NCBI GenBank assembly: GCA_035645275.1
Contig: DASQMX010000026.1
Coordinates: forward strand, 868,001 to 932,000
Direction of reading: 5' to 3'
DNA length: 64,000 bases
Origin: Paranoxybacillus sp035645275
Lineage (GTDB): Bacteria > Bacillota > Bacilli > Bacillales > Anoxybacillaceae
Each line of letters opens with the position of its first letter. The first letter of the stretch is position 1. Made by a program: the position numbers and the translations under genes. Shown one piece after another: positions 35,617-44,673 of this stretch. The notes beneath the pieces were generated by a model. The model was not told where the DNA came from and searched no databases. It was given only the letters and a program-made list of their open reading frames with translations.

Positions 35617-36876
35617 TTACTTGTATTTGATTAAATGATACTTTTTCTTACCGCGGCGAATTACTGTAAATTGTCCTTCAATGCGATCTTCTTTTGTTAA
35701 TACTTTATTTACATCTTGTATTCTTTCACCATTTACATAAATAGCACCATTCGTAATGTCTTCACGAGCTTGACGCTTTGATGGAGAAATTTTGCTCATG
35801 ACTAATAACTCCACTAACGCAACCTCTTCTCCTTCATATTCAAAAGAAGGAACGTCTTTAAAGCCTTGCTTAATCTCATCAGCCGTTAAATCGGCAATGC
35901 TTCCGCTAAATAGCGCTTCAGAAATTTTAATTGCCTGCTTTAATGCTTCTTCACCATGCACAAGCTTTGTTACTTCTTCTGCCAATGCTTTTTGTGCAGC
36001 ACGCTTTTCCGGTGCTTCGTGCAATTCCTTTTCAAGTTGTTCAATTTCTTCTTTTGATAAGAATGTAAAGTACTTCAAGTATTTAATTACATCGCGATCG
36101 TCGGTATTAATCCAGAATTGGTAAAACTCGTATGGCGATGTTTTTTCTTTATCTAACCAAACCGCGCCTCCCTCGGTTTTACCAAATTTCGTTCCATCCG
36201 CCTTTGTAACAAGCGGAATCGTTAAACCAAACGCTTTCGCCTCTTCCTCTGTTTTACGAATTAATTCTAATCCTGCAGTAATATTGCCCCATTGGTCACT
36301 GCCGCCAATTTGCAATTTACAATTTTCATTTTGATAAAGTTTTAAAAAGTCGAGCGCCTGTAAAATCATATAACTGAACTCGGTAAACGAAATCCCTGTT
36401 TCAATGCGCGATTGAACCGATTCTTTTGCCAACATGTAGTTAATACCAAAGTTTTTGCCGACATCGCGCAAGAATGCAATGACGTCAAGCGACCCAATCC
36501 AGTCATAGTTATTCGCAATTTTCGCTGGATTGTCCTTCGCTTCAAAGTCTAAAAAGCGAGACAATTGCTCTTTAATTTTTTCACTCCATTGCTGTACTAC
36601 TTCTTTTTCGTTCAATGAACGCTCACTTTTTTTACCGCTTGGGTCACCAATAAGCCCTGTCGCTCCACCTACTAGCGCAATGGGACGATGACCTGCTAGC
36701 TGAAATCTTCTTAATGTAAGTATTGGCAATAAATGTCCAATATGCAGACTGTCTGCGGTTGGGTCAAATCCTGAATATAAAGTAATTTTTTCTTCAGATA
36801 ATAGCTTTTGAAGCCCTTCTTCGTCTGTCACTTGGTTAATAAGACCACGCCACTGTAAATCTTGCAATAAATCCAT
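35617..36876 (-). CDS. tyrS: Tyrosyl-tRNA synthetase
   Basis: TyrS (419 aa) charges tRNA-Tyr. It has the class I signatures HIGH (SLHIGHLLPIL, near residue 45) and KFGKT (TKFGKTEGGAVW), and a C-terminal S4-like RNA-binding domain (SKISPSKRQAREDI). I chose the ATG at 36876, which has AAAGAGGTGG upstream; longer readings enter the T-box terminator. A tyrosine T-box controls it. Confidence 0.97.
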   Translation of the reverse strand: MDLLQDLQWRGLINQVTDEEGLQKLLSEEKITLYSGFDPTADSLHIGHLLPILTLRRFQLAGHRPIALVGGATGLIGDPSGKKSERSLNEKEVVQQWSEKIKEQLSRFLDFEAKDNPAKIANNYDWIGSLDVIAFLRDVGKNFGINYMLAKESVQSRIETGISFTEFSYMILQALDFLKLYQNENCKLQIGGSDQWGNITAGLELIRKTEEEAKAFGLTIPLVTKADGTKFGKTEGGAVWLDKEKTSPYEFYQFWINTDDRDVIKYLKYFTFLSKEEIEQLEKELHEAPEKRAAQKALAEEVTKLVHGEEALKQAIKISEALFSGSIADLTADEIKQGFKDVPSFEYEGEEVALVELLVMSKISPSKRQAREDITNGAIYVNGERIQDVNKVLTKEDRIEGQFTVIRRGKKKYHLIKYK

Positions 36877-36901
36877 CGCTTCCACCTCTTTCCCTAAAAT
36901 T

Positions 36902-37135
36902 AAAAAACTCGCCCCTTCACTGAAGGGACGAGTTAACATCGCGGTACCACCCTACTTAGAGAGCATAAAGCCCTCTCACTTCATTCCGATAACGGTATTC
37001 ACCGTCTTTTGCTACTTAGAAATGCTTCCGTTCGCAAAAGAAGCTCAAGGAGGTAATTCATGTTTATCTTTGTGCTAGTTCGCACCAACCACTAGCTCTC
37101 TGAAACAGGGAGATAAACACTACTGTATCCTTTCA
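36902..37135 (-). promoter_or_regulatory. T-box leader of tyrS
   Basis: The T-box core AGGGTGGTACCGCG lies at 36940-36953 on the minus strand and is nearly invariant. It is followed by the terminator CTCGTCCCTTCA/TGAAGGGGCGAG and TTTTTT at 36902-36933. Stem I includes GTTTATCT/AGATAAAC, and a UAC tyrosine specifier is likely in GAATTACCTCC. Uncharged tRNA-Tyr should relieve termination. Confidence 0.93.
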
Positions 37136-37167
37136 TCGCCTCAATCATTCAATTTTCTGATATACAT

Positions 37168-37196
37168 CTTTTATCATAATTAAATTCAATTGTCAA
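37168..37196 (-). promoter_or_regulatory. Promoter of tyrS
   Basis: On the minus strand TTGACA (37191-37196) and TAAAAG (37168-37173) are 17 bp apart, upstream of the T-box. Confidence 0.6.
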
Positions 37197-37334
37197 ATAG
37201 GACAATGAAAAATGACAAAAAAACATAATATTAGACACGTATATGGTATAATAAAACTAATTTTCGAACACTATATTTTTTCGTAATTATCAGTCATTTT
37301 TAAAATACATATTTCGGAGGGATGTGGAGAATGA

Positions 37335-40106
37335 ATGACAGACAAAACAAATAATCTGTCCCTTCAAAAGACATTGCGCAAGTTACGAATTACGTATGAT
37401 GTCGTTTGGAATTTATTTCTTGTCTTCATTATTGTATTGATTTGTGGACTATTTTTCGGGTTCGGAGTGGGAGCTGGCTATTTTGCTTCTTTAGTCAAAG
37501 ACATGCATATCCCTTCTTATAAAGAAATGAAAAAAGATATCTACAATTATGAAGAAACGACACATATTTACTTCGCTAATAATGTCTATCTCGGAAAGTT
37601 TCGTTCTGATTTAGAGCGCGAAGAAATCAAACTTGGCCAAGTATCACCGTATTTAATTAAAGCGATTATTGCAACAGAAGACGAGTACTTTTATGAGCAT
37701 AAAGGAATTGTTCCAAAGGCTGTGATTCGTGCACTTTTTCAAGAAGCAACCAATTCTTCGGTGCGCACCGGCGGAAGCACTTTAACACAGCAACTAGTGA
37801 AAAATCAAATATTAACGAATGAAGTTTCTTTTGAACGAAAAGCAAAAGAAATGCTTCTCTCCCTTCGTCTAGAAAAGTTTTTCACGAAAGACGAAATTTT
37901 AGAAGCATATCTAAATGTAGTTCCTTTTGGAAGAAATTCGTCTGGCCGGCAAATTGCTGGTATTCAATCAGCAGCAAAAGGGATTTTCGATGTAGATGCA
38001 AAAGATTTAAACCTTGCACAAGCTGCTTTTTTAGCAGGGTTGCCACAAAGTCCGTTTCGCTATACTCCATTTACAAGCAGCGGAGAAATCAAAGAGGATA
38101 TTACTCCAGCTCTAAACCGAATGAAAACCGTACTGAAACGAATGAAACAAGCCGGATATATTACAGAAAAAGAATATAAAGAAGCGCTACAATATCATAT
38201 TGCCCAAGATTTCGCTTCTCCTAAACCATCGCCAATTGAAAAATATCCTTGGCTAACAATCGAAATTGAAAATCGAGCAAAAGAAATTTTAGCTGGCATT
38301 CTTGCCAAAAAAGATGGCTATGAAAAAAAAGATTTAACACTTAACAATGCTCTTTATAATGAGTACCTTGCTAAAGCGGAAAAAAACTTACGACAAAACG
38401 GATATCAAATTCACACGACGATTGACAAAGATATTTACGACCGTATGCAGCAAGTCGTTCGTGATTATCAATACTTCGGAAGTGATATTGTTACAAAAGA
38501 AAAAGATGAAAAAACAGGAAAAATCGTTCATAAAGTGGAACCAGTTGAAGTCGGAGCGATGTTAATTGAAAATAAAACAGGAAAGATTATTAGCTTTGTC
38601 GGTGGAAGAGATTATCATCGCGAGCAGCTCAACCACGCCACCCAAGCATACCGTTCCAACGGTTCAACAATGAAACCGTTGCTCGTATATGCACCTGCAA
38701 TGGAAATGGGAATTGTTCAGCCTGGTTCCGTTATTCCAGATATTAAACTCCACGTCAAAACAGCAGGCGATGCATATAGTCCAAAAAACGCCGATGGAAA
38801 AACACACGGTTTAGTATCTGCCCGGCGTGCATTACAATATTCATACAACATTCCGGCTGTTCGCACATATATGAAAATCGTGAATCAACGTCCTATTACC
38901 TATTTAGAAAAAATGGGCTTCACAAGCTTAACAAAAGAAGACGCAAGCAATTTATCAATGGCTCTAGGTGCTTTAACAAATGGCGTCACAGTGGAGGAAA
39001 ACGTAAACGCGTATGCCACATTTGGAAACTATGGGACATTTGTCGATGCCTATCTCATTGAAAAAATCGTTTCCAAAGATGGGGAAATCATTTATGAACA
39101 TAAAAGCCAACCAGTCAATGTATTCTCTCCGCAAACAGCTTATTTAACAATCGATATGATGCGGGATGTCATTCGCCAAGGTACAGCGGCTTCTCTATCA
39201 AGTTACTTAAAATTTTCCGCGGATTGGGCTGGAAAAACTGGAACAGGACAAGAGAATAAAGATGCTTGGTTTGTGGCGACAAACCCGAATGTAACATTCG
39301 GTGTGTGGATGGGGTATGACACTCCGAAACCGCTACAAAAAGAATACAAAGGTCTAACATACAGCAGGCGAAATTTATTGCTATGGGCTCGTCTTATGAA
39401 TGTTGCTTATGATGTAAATCCTGAGTTAATCGCACCGAAAACAAGGTTCAACATGCCAGGTGGCATTGTAAGACGCTCGTATTGTGCTATTTCAGGCTTA
39501 TTACCATCTAATTTATGTGCAAAAGCAGGGCTTGTTCAAAGCGATTTATATAATGCCAAATTCGTGCCGCAAAAAGTAGACAACTACTTAATCAGCGGAG
39601 CTTTTGTGAAAATAAACGGAAAAAAATACGCTGCGTTAGCGTCCACGCCACGAGAATTCATTACTGAAGGGGTAATGATTAACAAGCAGTTGCTTGAAGA
39701 ACTCGGAGTGAAGGGACAAGTCAGCGATTTAAGCACTCTTCTTCCGCAATGGAAGAAACAAAACATTCTATTTGCTAGCCGTTTAGAAGAGAATGGAAAA
39801 GTACCAGACTCTGTTGCTGTTCAGTTATCTCAACAAACGTTAACATGGAAATCTCATCATGAGCAAGACGTTATTGGCTACCGAGTGTATTACTCTGAAA
39901 AAGAGGGGGCACCGTTTCGCGTCATTGCAACCATTAAATCAGGTTCACCACTTTTGTTTCATATTCAAACATTAACGGGAAGGTATTACGTAACAGCTGT
40001 TGATATTGCTGGAAAAGAATCTGCTCCATCCAATATTGTTCACAAGATAGAAACGCCAAAAGCACCAACTGACACAAAGGAAGAAGACTCACCTTCCCAA
40101 CAATAA
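37335..40106 (+). CDS. Class A penicillin-binding protein with C-terminal FN3-like domain
   Basis: This 923-aa bifunctional enzyme polymerises and cross-links peptidoglycan. A short cytosolic tail and membrane helix (26-50) precede the GT51 domain (catalytic Glu115 in ATEDEYFYEHKG; TGGSTLTQQLVKN). The transpeptidase has SxxK at Ser444 (STMK), SYN in QYSYNIPA and KTG at 634-636. The last 110 residues include a fibronectin type III-like domain (LTWKSHHEQDVIGYRVYY...GRYYVTAVD) and an acidic tail. It resembles PBP1/PBP2d relatives, but I cannot choose the name. B. subtilis lacks a PBP here. Confidence 0.93.
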   Translation: MTDKTNNLSLQKTLRKLRITYDVVWNLFLVFIIVLICGLFFGFGVGAGYFASLVKDMHIPSYKEMKKDIYNYEETTHIYFANNVYLGKFRSDLEREEIKLGQVSPYLIKAIIATEDEYFYEHKGIVPKAVIRALFQEATNSSVRTGGSTLTQQLVKNQILTNEVSFERKAKEMLLSLRLEKFFTKDEILEAYLNVVPFGRNSSGRQIAGIQSAAKGIFDVDAKDLNLAQAAFLAGLPQSPFRYTPFTSSGEIKEDITPALNRMKTVLKRMKQAGYITEKEYKEALQYHIAQDFASPKPSPIEKYPWLTIEIENRAKEILAGILAKKDGYEKKDLTLNNALYNEYLAKAEKNLRQNGYQIHTTIDKDIYDRMQQVVRDYQYFGSDIVTKEKDEKTGKIVHKVEPVEVGAMLIENKTGKIISFVGGRDYHREQLNHATQAYRSNGSTMKPLLVYAPAMEMGIVQPGSVIPDIKLHVKTAGDAYSPKNADGKTHGLVSARRALQYSYNIPAVRTYMKIVNQRPITYLEKMGFTSLTKEDASNLSMALGALTNGVTVEENVNAYATFGNYGTFVDAYLIEKIVSKDGEIIYEHKSQPVNVFSPQTAYLTIDMMRDVIRQGTAASLSSYLKFSADWAGKTGTGQENKDAWFVATNPNVTFGVWMGYDTPKPLQKEYKGLTYSRRNLLLWARLMNVAYDVNPELIAPKTRFNMPGGIVRRSYCAISGLLPSNLCAKAGLVQSDLYNAKFVPQKVDNYLISGAFVKINGKKYAALASTPREFITEGVMINKQLLEELGVKGQVSDLSTLLPQWKKQNILFASRLEENGKVPDSVAVQLSQQTLTWKSHHEQDVIGYRVYYSEKEGAPFRVIATIKSGSPLLFHIQTLTGRYYVTAVDIAGKESAPSNIVHKIETPKAPTDTKEEDSPSQQ

Positions 40107-40140
40107 ATAATCCCCCTCGATTAAATCGAGGGGGATTATT
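40106..40140. terminator. Bidirectional terminator PBP/acsA
   Basis: AATAATCCCCCTCGAT pairs with ATCGAGGGGGATTATT over 16 bp between the convergent genes. Confidence 0.9.
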
Positions 40141-40141
40141 A

Positions 40142-41857
40142 TTAATCCTCCATTGTTGATAAATCCCCAGTTGGCAAGTTGAGTTCCCATGCCTTTAAGA
40201 CGCGGCGCATAATCTTGCCGCTGCGCGTTTTTGGCAATTTATCACGGAATTCAATTTCACGCGGTGCGGCATGAGCTGCTAATCCTTTCTTTACAAACGC
40301 ACGAATTTCTTCTTTTAACTCCTCTGAAGGCTCGTAACCGTCACGAAGCGAAATAAACGCCTTAATGATTTCACCGCGAACCGGATCTGGCTTACCGATG
40401 ACACCAGCTTCCGCAACAGCTGGATGCTCAACAAGCTTACTTTCGACTTCAAACGGACCAACGCGTTCCCCTGAAGTCATAATGACATCGTCAATGCGGC
40501 CTTGGAACCAAAAATAACCGTCCTCATCCATGTAAGCAGAATCTCCAGAAACATACCAATCATTGATGAAATAAGACTCATATTTTTGTGGGTTATTCCA
40601 AATAGTATGCATCATGGATGGCCAGCCTTTTTTAATCGCTAGATTCCCCATACGGTAAGGAGGCAGCTCATTACCTTGGTCATCGATAATCGCCGCTTTA
40701 ACGCCTGGAATTGGTTTTCCCATTGAACCTGGCTTAATTTCCATACACGGATAGTTACATATAAGTTGTGCACCGGTTTCTGTCATCCACCAAGTATCAT
40801 GAATACGGCGGTTAAATACCTTCGTTCCCCAACGAACGACTTCCGGATTTAATGGTTCGCCGACACTTAAAATATGACGCAACGAGCTTAAATCAAACTT
40901 TTTCACAACTTCATCTCCTGCTCCCATTAACATCCGGAATGCTGTCGGAGCACTATACCATACCGTCACTCCATAATCTTCAATTGTTTGATACCATGTT
41001 TCCGGGCTAAATCGCCCACCGACAACAACGTTTGATGCTCCGCAAAGCCAAGGGCCAAAGATGCCATATGATGTTCCCGTTACCCATCCTGGGTCAGCTG
41101 TACACCAATAAACATCATCTTCTTTTAAGTCAAGTACCCATTTCGCGGTTTGATAATGTTGAATCATTGCATTATGAACATGTAATACCCCTTTTGGCTT
41201 GCCGGTAGACCCCGATGTGTAATGTAAAATTAGTCCATCCCTACGGTCAACCCATTCAATGTTAAAATGTTTGCTTGCTTCCTTCATTCGTTTCTTTAAA
41301 TCAATATAAGGACCTTCTTCAACGATATTGTCCCCTACTAACAATACATATTTTAAAGCTGGGAGTTCATTCACAGGAACGCGAGGAAGCAATTCCGGCG
41401 TTGTGACTATAACTTTTGCTCCGCTATCTTCTAATCGATCACGTACAGCTCCTTCCATAAACGCTTCAAAAAGCGGGCCTACAATCGCCCCAAGTTTAAT
41501 TGCACCTAATACAGTAAAATATAACTCTGGAGAGCGTGGCATAAAAACAAAGACGCGGTCTCCTTTTTCGACATCCGCCATTTGCTTTAATACATTAGCT
41601 ACTTTATTCGATAATTCTTTCATTTCCTTGAATGTATATTTTTCTTCTCTCGCAGCATCACGATAGTAAAGAGCTACCTTGTTTTTTCGAAACGATTCAG
41701 CATGGCGGTCAATCGCCTCATAAGCCATGTTTACTTTACCCGTTTCTGACCATGAAAAATGTTTTTCTACTTCCGACCAATCAAAATTTTTATATGTTTC
41801 TTCATAGTGTTTTAAGTTGAAATCCCCTTGTATGACTGGTAGCGCTTCCACTTTCAT
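40142..41857 (-). CDS. acsA: Acetyl-CoA synthetase AcsA
   Basis: AcsA (571 aa) activates acetate to acetyl-CoA through acetyl-AMP. Seen motifs are LHYTSGSTGKPKGVLH, the aromatic DTWWMTETG and the C-terminal PKTRSGKIMRR, whose Lys548 is the conserved acetylation site. The divergent acuA and acuC genes encode the acetyltransferase and deacetylase that control this lysine in B. subtilis. GGGGGAG precedes the ATG. Together the four genes form an acetate-use module. Confidence 0.97.
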   Translation of the reverse strand: MKVEALPVIQGDFNLKHYEETYKNFDWSEVEKHFSWSETGKVNMAYEAIDRHAESFRKNKVALYYRDAAREEKYTFKEMKELSNKVANVLKQMADVEKGDRVFVFMPRSPELYFTVLGAIKLGAIVGPLFEAFMEGAVRDRLEDSGAKVIVTTPELLPRVPVNELPALKYVLLVGDNIVEEGPYIDLKKRMKEASKHFNIEWVDRRDGLILHYTSGSTGKPKGVLHVHNAMIQHYQTAKWVLDLKEDDVYWCTADPGWVTGTSYGIFGPWLCGASNVVVGGRFSPETWYQTIEDYGVTVWYSAPTAFRMLMGAGDEVVKKFDLSSLRHILSVGEPLNPEVVRWGTKVFNRRIHDTWWMTETGAQLICNYPCMEIKPGSMGKPIPGVKAAIIDDQGNELPPYRMGNLAIKKGWPSMMHTIWNNPQKYESYFINDWYVSGDSAYMDEDGYFWFQGRIDDVIMTSGERVGPFEVESKLVEHPAVAEAGVIGKPDPVRGEIIKAFISLRDGYEPSEELKEEIRAFVKKGLAAHAAPREIEFRDKLPKTRSGKIMRRVLKAWELNLPTGDLSTMED

Positions 41858-41895
41858 TCCTAAACTCCCCCTTTATGTAAAATAATGATAGTTCT

Positions 41896-41924
41896 ATTAT
41901 ATTATACCTCTTTCTATTTCTCAA
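41896..41924 (-). promoter_or_regulatory. Promoter of acsA
   Basis: On the minus strand TTGAGA (41919-41924) and TATAAT (41896-41901) are 17 bp apart. I found no clear cre site between acsA and acuA. Confidence 0.6.
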
Positions 41925-42060
41925 TTTTTAAAAAATTTTAATTAAAAATTTTTTTCAACAAATTTCGTTAAAATAAGAATTTTTTGTGAACACACTTTGC
42001 GCTACATTTTTTTATGTATAATGGTAATGAATAGAAAGGTATAAATCAGGTGGTGAATGA

Positions 42061-42693
42061 ATGGAACATAAAAAAACATACAATGCCAAAGAATTAAAAA
42101 CCCCAAAAGGCACGTTAATTATTGAAGGTCCGATATCTCCAGAAAAACTAGCAAGCTATGAGTTTCATTATGATTTGACAGCTTTCCGCCAACCAGAACA
42201 GCAACATAAAGCTTTAATCGAAATCGCCCGACTTCCTGAAGGAAGAATTATTATAGCTAGATATGACCAAACGATTGTGGGCTACGTGACTTTCCTCTAT
42301 CCCGATCCTCTTGAACGCTGGTCTGAAGGAAAGATGGAAAATTTAATTGAACTCGGGGCTATTGAGGTTATTCCTGATTTTCGTGGATGTGGAGTTGGGA
42401 AAAATCTGCTTATTGTTTCGATGATGGACGATGCCATGGAAGATTATATTATTATTACAACAGAATACTACTGGCATTGGGACTTAAAGAGAACAGGATT
42501 AAACGTATGGGAATACCGCAAAGTCATGGAAAAAATGATGAATGCGGGCGGACTCATCTGGTATGCTACCGATGACCCGGAAATATGCTCACATCCCGCT
42601 AATTGTTTGATGGCTAGAATCGGAAGTAGAGTTGATCATGAGTCGATTCAACAATTTGATCGCCTTCGCTTTATGAACCGCTTTATGTACTAA
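42061..42693 (+). CDS. acuA: Protein acetyltransferase AcuA
   Basis: This 210-aa GNAT enzyme acetylates and inactivates AcsA. The acetyl-CoA site is visible in IEVIPDFRGCGVGKNLLIVSMM (R/Q-x-x-G-x-G/A pattern RGCGVG). AcuA family features such as TTEYYWHWDLKRTGLNVWEYR follow. GGTGGTG lies upstream. It starts the acuABC operon, divergent from its target acsA. Confidence 0.95.
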   Translation: MEHKKTYNAKELKTPKGTLIIEGPISPEKLASYEFHYDLTAFRQPEQQHKALIEIARLPEGRIIIARYDQTIVGYVTFLYPDPLERWSEGKMENLIELGAIEVIPDFRGCGVGKNLLIVSMMDDAMEDYIIITTEYYWHWDLKRTGLNVWEYRKVMEKMMNAGGLIWYATDDPEICSHPANCLMARIGSRVDHESIQQFDRLRFMNRFMY

Positions 42694-42736
42694 CAGCTTT
42701 TTTATCGTTTTTCTAGACAACAAAGGGGGAAAAAGA

Positions 42737-43381
42737 ATGATTATTGAACAAATTATGAAAACGAATGTAGCCACTCTCACTCCAACTAATACAATTGCCG
42801 ATGCAATCGAGATGATAAAACAGCATAAAATTAGACATATTCCTATTATCAATGAAAATCGTAAAGTCATTGGGATTGTAACGGACCGAGATATCCGCGA
42901 TGCAAGTCCTTCCATTTTTCATGCGGATGAACATTTAGAAGACTTTCAAAAGCCTGTTAGTACAATTATGAAAACAAACGTTATCACAGGTCACCCGCTT
43001 GATTTCGTCGAGGAAGTTGCTGCTTTGTTTTATGAGCATCGCATCAGCTGCCTGCCCATCGTAAAAGACGAAAAGTTAGTCGGCATTGTTACGGAAACCG
43101 ATTTGTTGTATACACTTGTTCAGTTAACTGGTGCTCATCAGCCCGGCTCACAATTAGAAGTGAAAGTCCCTAACCGTGCTGGAATGCTATCCGAGATTGC
43201 CTCTATTTTTCGCAAAAGAAATGTAAACATTTCTAGCGTCCTCGTTTATCCTGATAAAGATGAACAATATCAAATTCTCGTTTTTCGCATCCAAACGATG
43301 AACCCCATGGCGATTATTGAAGACTTGCGAAGCGAAGGGTATACAGTATTGTGGCCAAATTTGCCGGGGGTCTCATCATGA
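42737..43381 (+). CDS. acuB: AcuB, CBS pair with ACT domain
   Basis: This 214-aa protein has two CBS domains (ATLTPTNTIADAIEMIKQHKIRHIPII; NVITGHPLDFVEEVAALF) and a C-terminal ACT domain (QLEVKVPNRAGMLSEIASIF). It likely senses an adenine nucleotide and modulates acetoin/acetate use, but its mechanism is not settled. AGGGGG precedes the ATG. Its stop overlaps acuC (ATGA). Confidence 0.94.
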   Translation: MIIEQIMKTNVATLTPTNTIADAIEMIKQHKIRHIPIINENRKVIGIVTDRDIRDASPSIFHADEHLEDFQKPVSTIMKTNVITGHPLDFVEEVAALFYEHRISCLPIVKDEKLVGIVTETDLLYTLVQLTGAHQPGSQLEVKVPNRAGMLSEIASIFRKRNVNISSVLVYPDKDEQYQILVFRIQTMNPMAIIEDLRSEGYTVLWPNLPGVSS

Positions 43382-44550
43382 AAAAAGATTGCGTATTCAT
43401 CTATTCAGACGATTTTCAGACATATAAATTTCATGACCAGCACCCTTTTAATCAGCTTCGCGTAAAACTCACCTATGATTTGCTGCGAACAATGAACGCT
43501 CTCGATGATTCACAAATTGTTTCTCCCAGAATAGCAACGGATGATGAATTAGCTTTAGTTCATGACCGCGCCTATATCGAAGCCGTAAAAGCAGCCGGGG
43601 AGGGACGATTACCAGAAGAAATCGCTTTAAATTACGGATTAGGCACGGAAGATACCCCTATTTTTCCGAACATGCATGAAGCAAGTGCTCTTTTAGTCGG
43701 TAGCACGCTTACAGCCGTAGATTATGTATTATCTGGCAAGGCAAAGCACGCATTAAGTCTAGGAGGCGGACTGCATCACGGGTTTCGCGGTAAAGCTTCA
43801 GGTTTTTGCATTTATAACGACAGTGCTGTTGCCATTAAATATATACAAGAAAAATATAATCTTCGCGTCCTATATGTTGATACAGATGCCCATCATGGTG
43901 ACGGGGTACAATGGACGTTTTATGATGATCCAAATGTATGTACATTTTCCATTCATGAAACGGGAAGATATTTGTTTCCTGGAACAGGAAACGTCAATGA
44001 ACGCGGACAGGGAAAAGGATACGGTTTTTCTTTTAACATTCCTGTCGATGCCTTTACAGAAGATGAATCATGGTTGGATGCCTATACACAGGCATTTCGG
44101 GAAATTGCTGATTTTTTTAGACCGGATATTATTTTAACGCAAAATGGAGCAGATTCTCATTACTATGATCCTCTTTCACATTTGTCTGCAACGATGAAAA
44201 TTTACCGTGAAATTCCGAAACTGGCTCATGAAATAGCTCATCAATATTGCGAAGGGCGTTGGATTGCTGTCGGTGGCGGTGGATACGATATTTGGCGAGT
44301 CGTACCGCGCGCTTGGGCATTCATCTGGCTTGAAATGACAGAACAATCAAATATTTTAGGTAACCTTCCGCAAGAATGGATTGACAAGTGGGAAAAGCAT
44401 TCTCCTGTACCATTACCGACCGAGTGGGACGATCCGGAAGACCTTTATCCACCGATTCCACGCAAAGCAGAGATCACGGAAAAAAATGCGCAAACCGTCA
44501 TGAAAGCACTTTATCCGATTCGCAGCAACCGCCAAAAAATTAACCTTTAA
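43378..44550 (+). CDS. acuC: NAD-independent protein deacetylase AcuC
   Basis: AcuC (390 aa) is a class II histone-deacetylase-like zinc enzyme that reactivates acetylated AcsA. Seen motifs are GGGLHHGFRGKASGFCIYND, the zinc ligands in DTDAHHGDGVQW and the GGGGYDIWRVVPR tyrosine motif. I chose the ATG at 43378, which overlaps the acuB stop; the ORF from 43351 would lie inside acuB. It converges on ccpA across a Pal-I element. Confidence 0.95.
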   Translation: MKKDCVFIYSDDFQTYKFHDQHPFNQLRVKLTYDLLRTMNALDDSQIVSPRIATDDELALVHDRAYIEAVKAAGEGRLPEEIALNYGLGTEDTPIFPNMHEASALLVGSTLTAVDYVLSGKAKHALSLGGGLHHGFRGKASGFCIYNDSAVAIKYIQEKYNLRVLYVDTDAHHGDGVQWTFYDDPNVCTFSIHETGRYLFPGTGNVNERGQGKGYGFSFNIPVDAFTEDESWLDAYTQAFREIADFFRPDIILTQNGADSHYYDPLSHLSATMKIYREIPKLAHEIAHQYCEGRWIAVGGGGYDIWRVVPRAWAFIWLEMTEQSNILGNLPQEWIDKWEKHSPVPLPTEWDDPEDLYPPIPRKAEITEKNAQTVMKALYPIRSNRQKINL

Positions 44551-44560
44551 CGAAAAGTAA

Positions 44561-44672
44561 AAAGAGGCTGCCTTAAGCAAAGGGTCAGACCTCACGACCA
44601 CAACCAATCGTACATGGTATTGGCAGGCTGTGAGTAGTTCGTAAGGTCAGACCCTTAGAGGACAGCCCTTTT
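44561..44672 (+). repeat. Pal-I palindromic element, copy 6 (compensated arms)
   Basis: Outer arms are AAAGAGGCTGCC and GGACAGCCCTTTTT. The inner arms carry AAAGGGTCAGACCT and AGGTCAGACCCTT, so both sides changed from GTGTC/GACAC to GGGTC/GACCC together. The centre has diverged. It fills the gap between convergent acuC and ccpA. Confidence 0.8.
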
Positions 44673-44673
44673 T

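Noticed and set aside
41858..42060. cre site between acsA and acuA
   Set aside because: I scanned both strands and found no sequence fitting the consensus without several mismatches.
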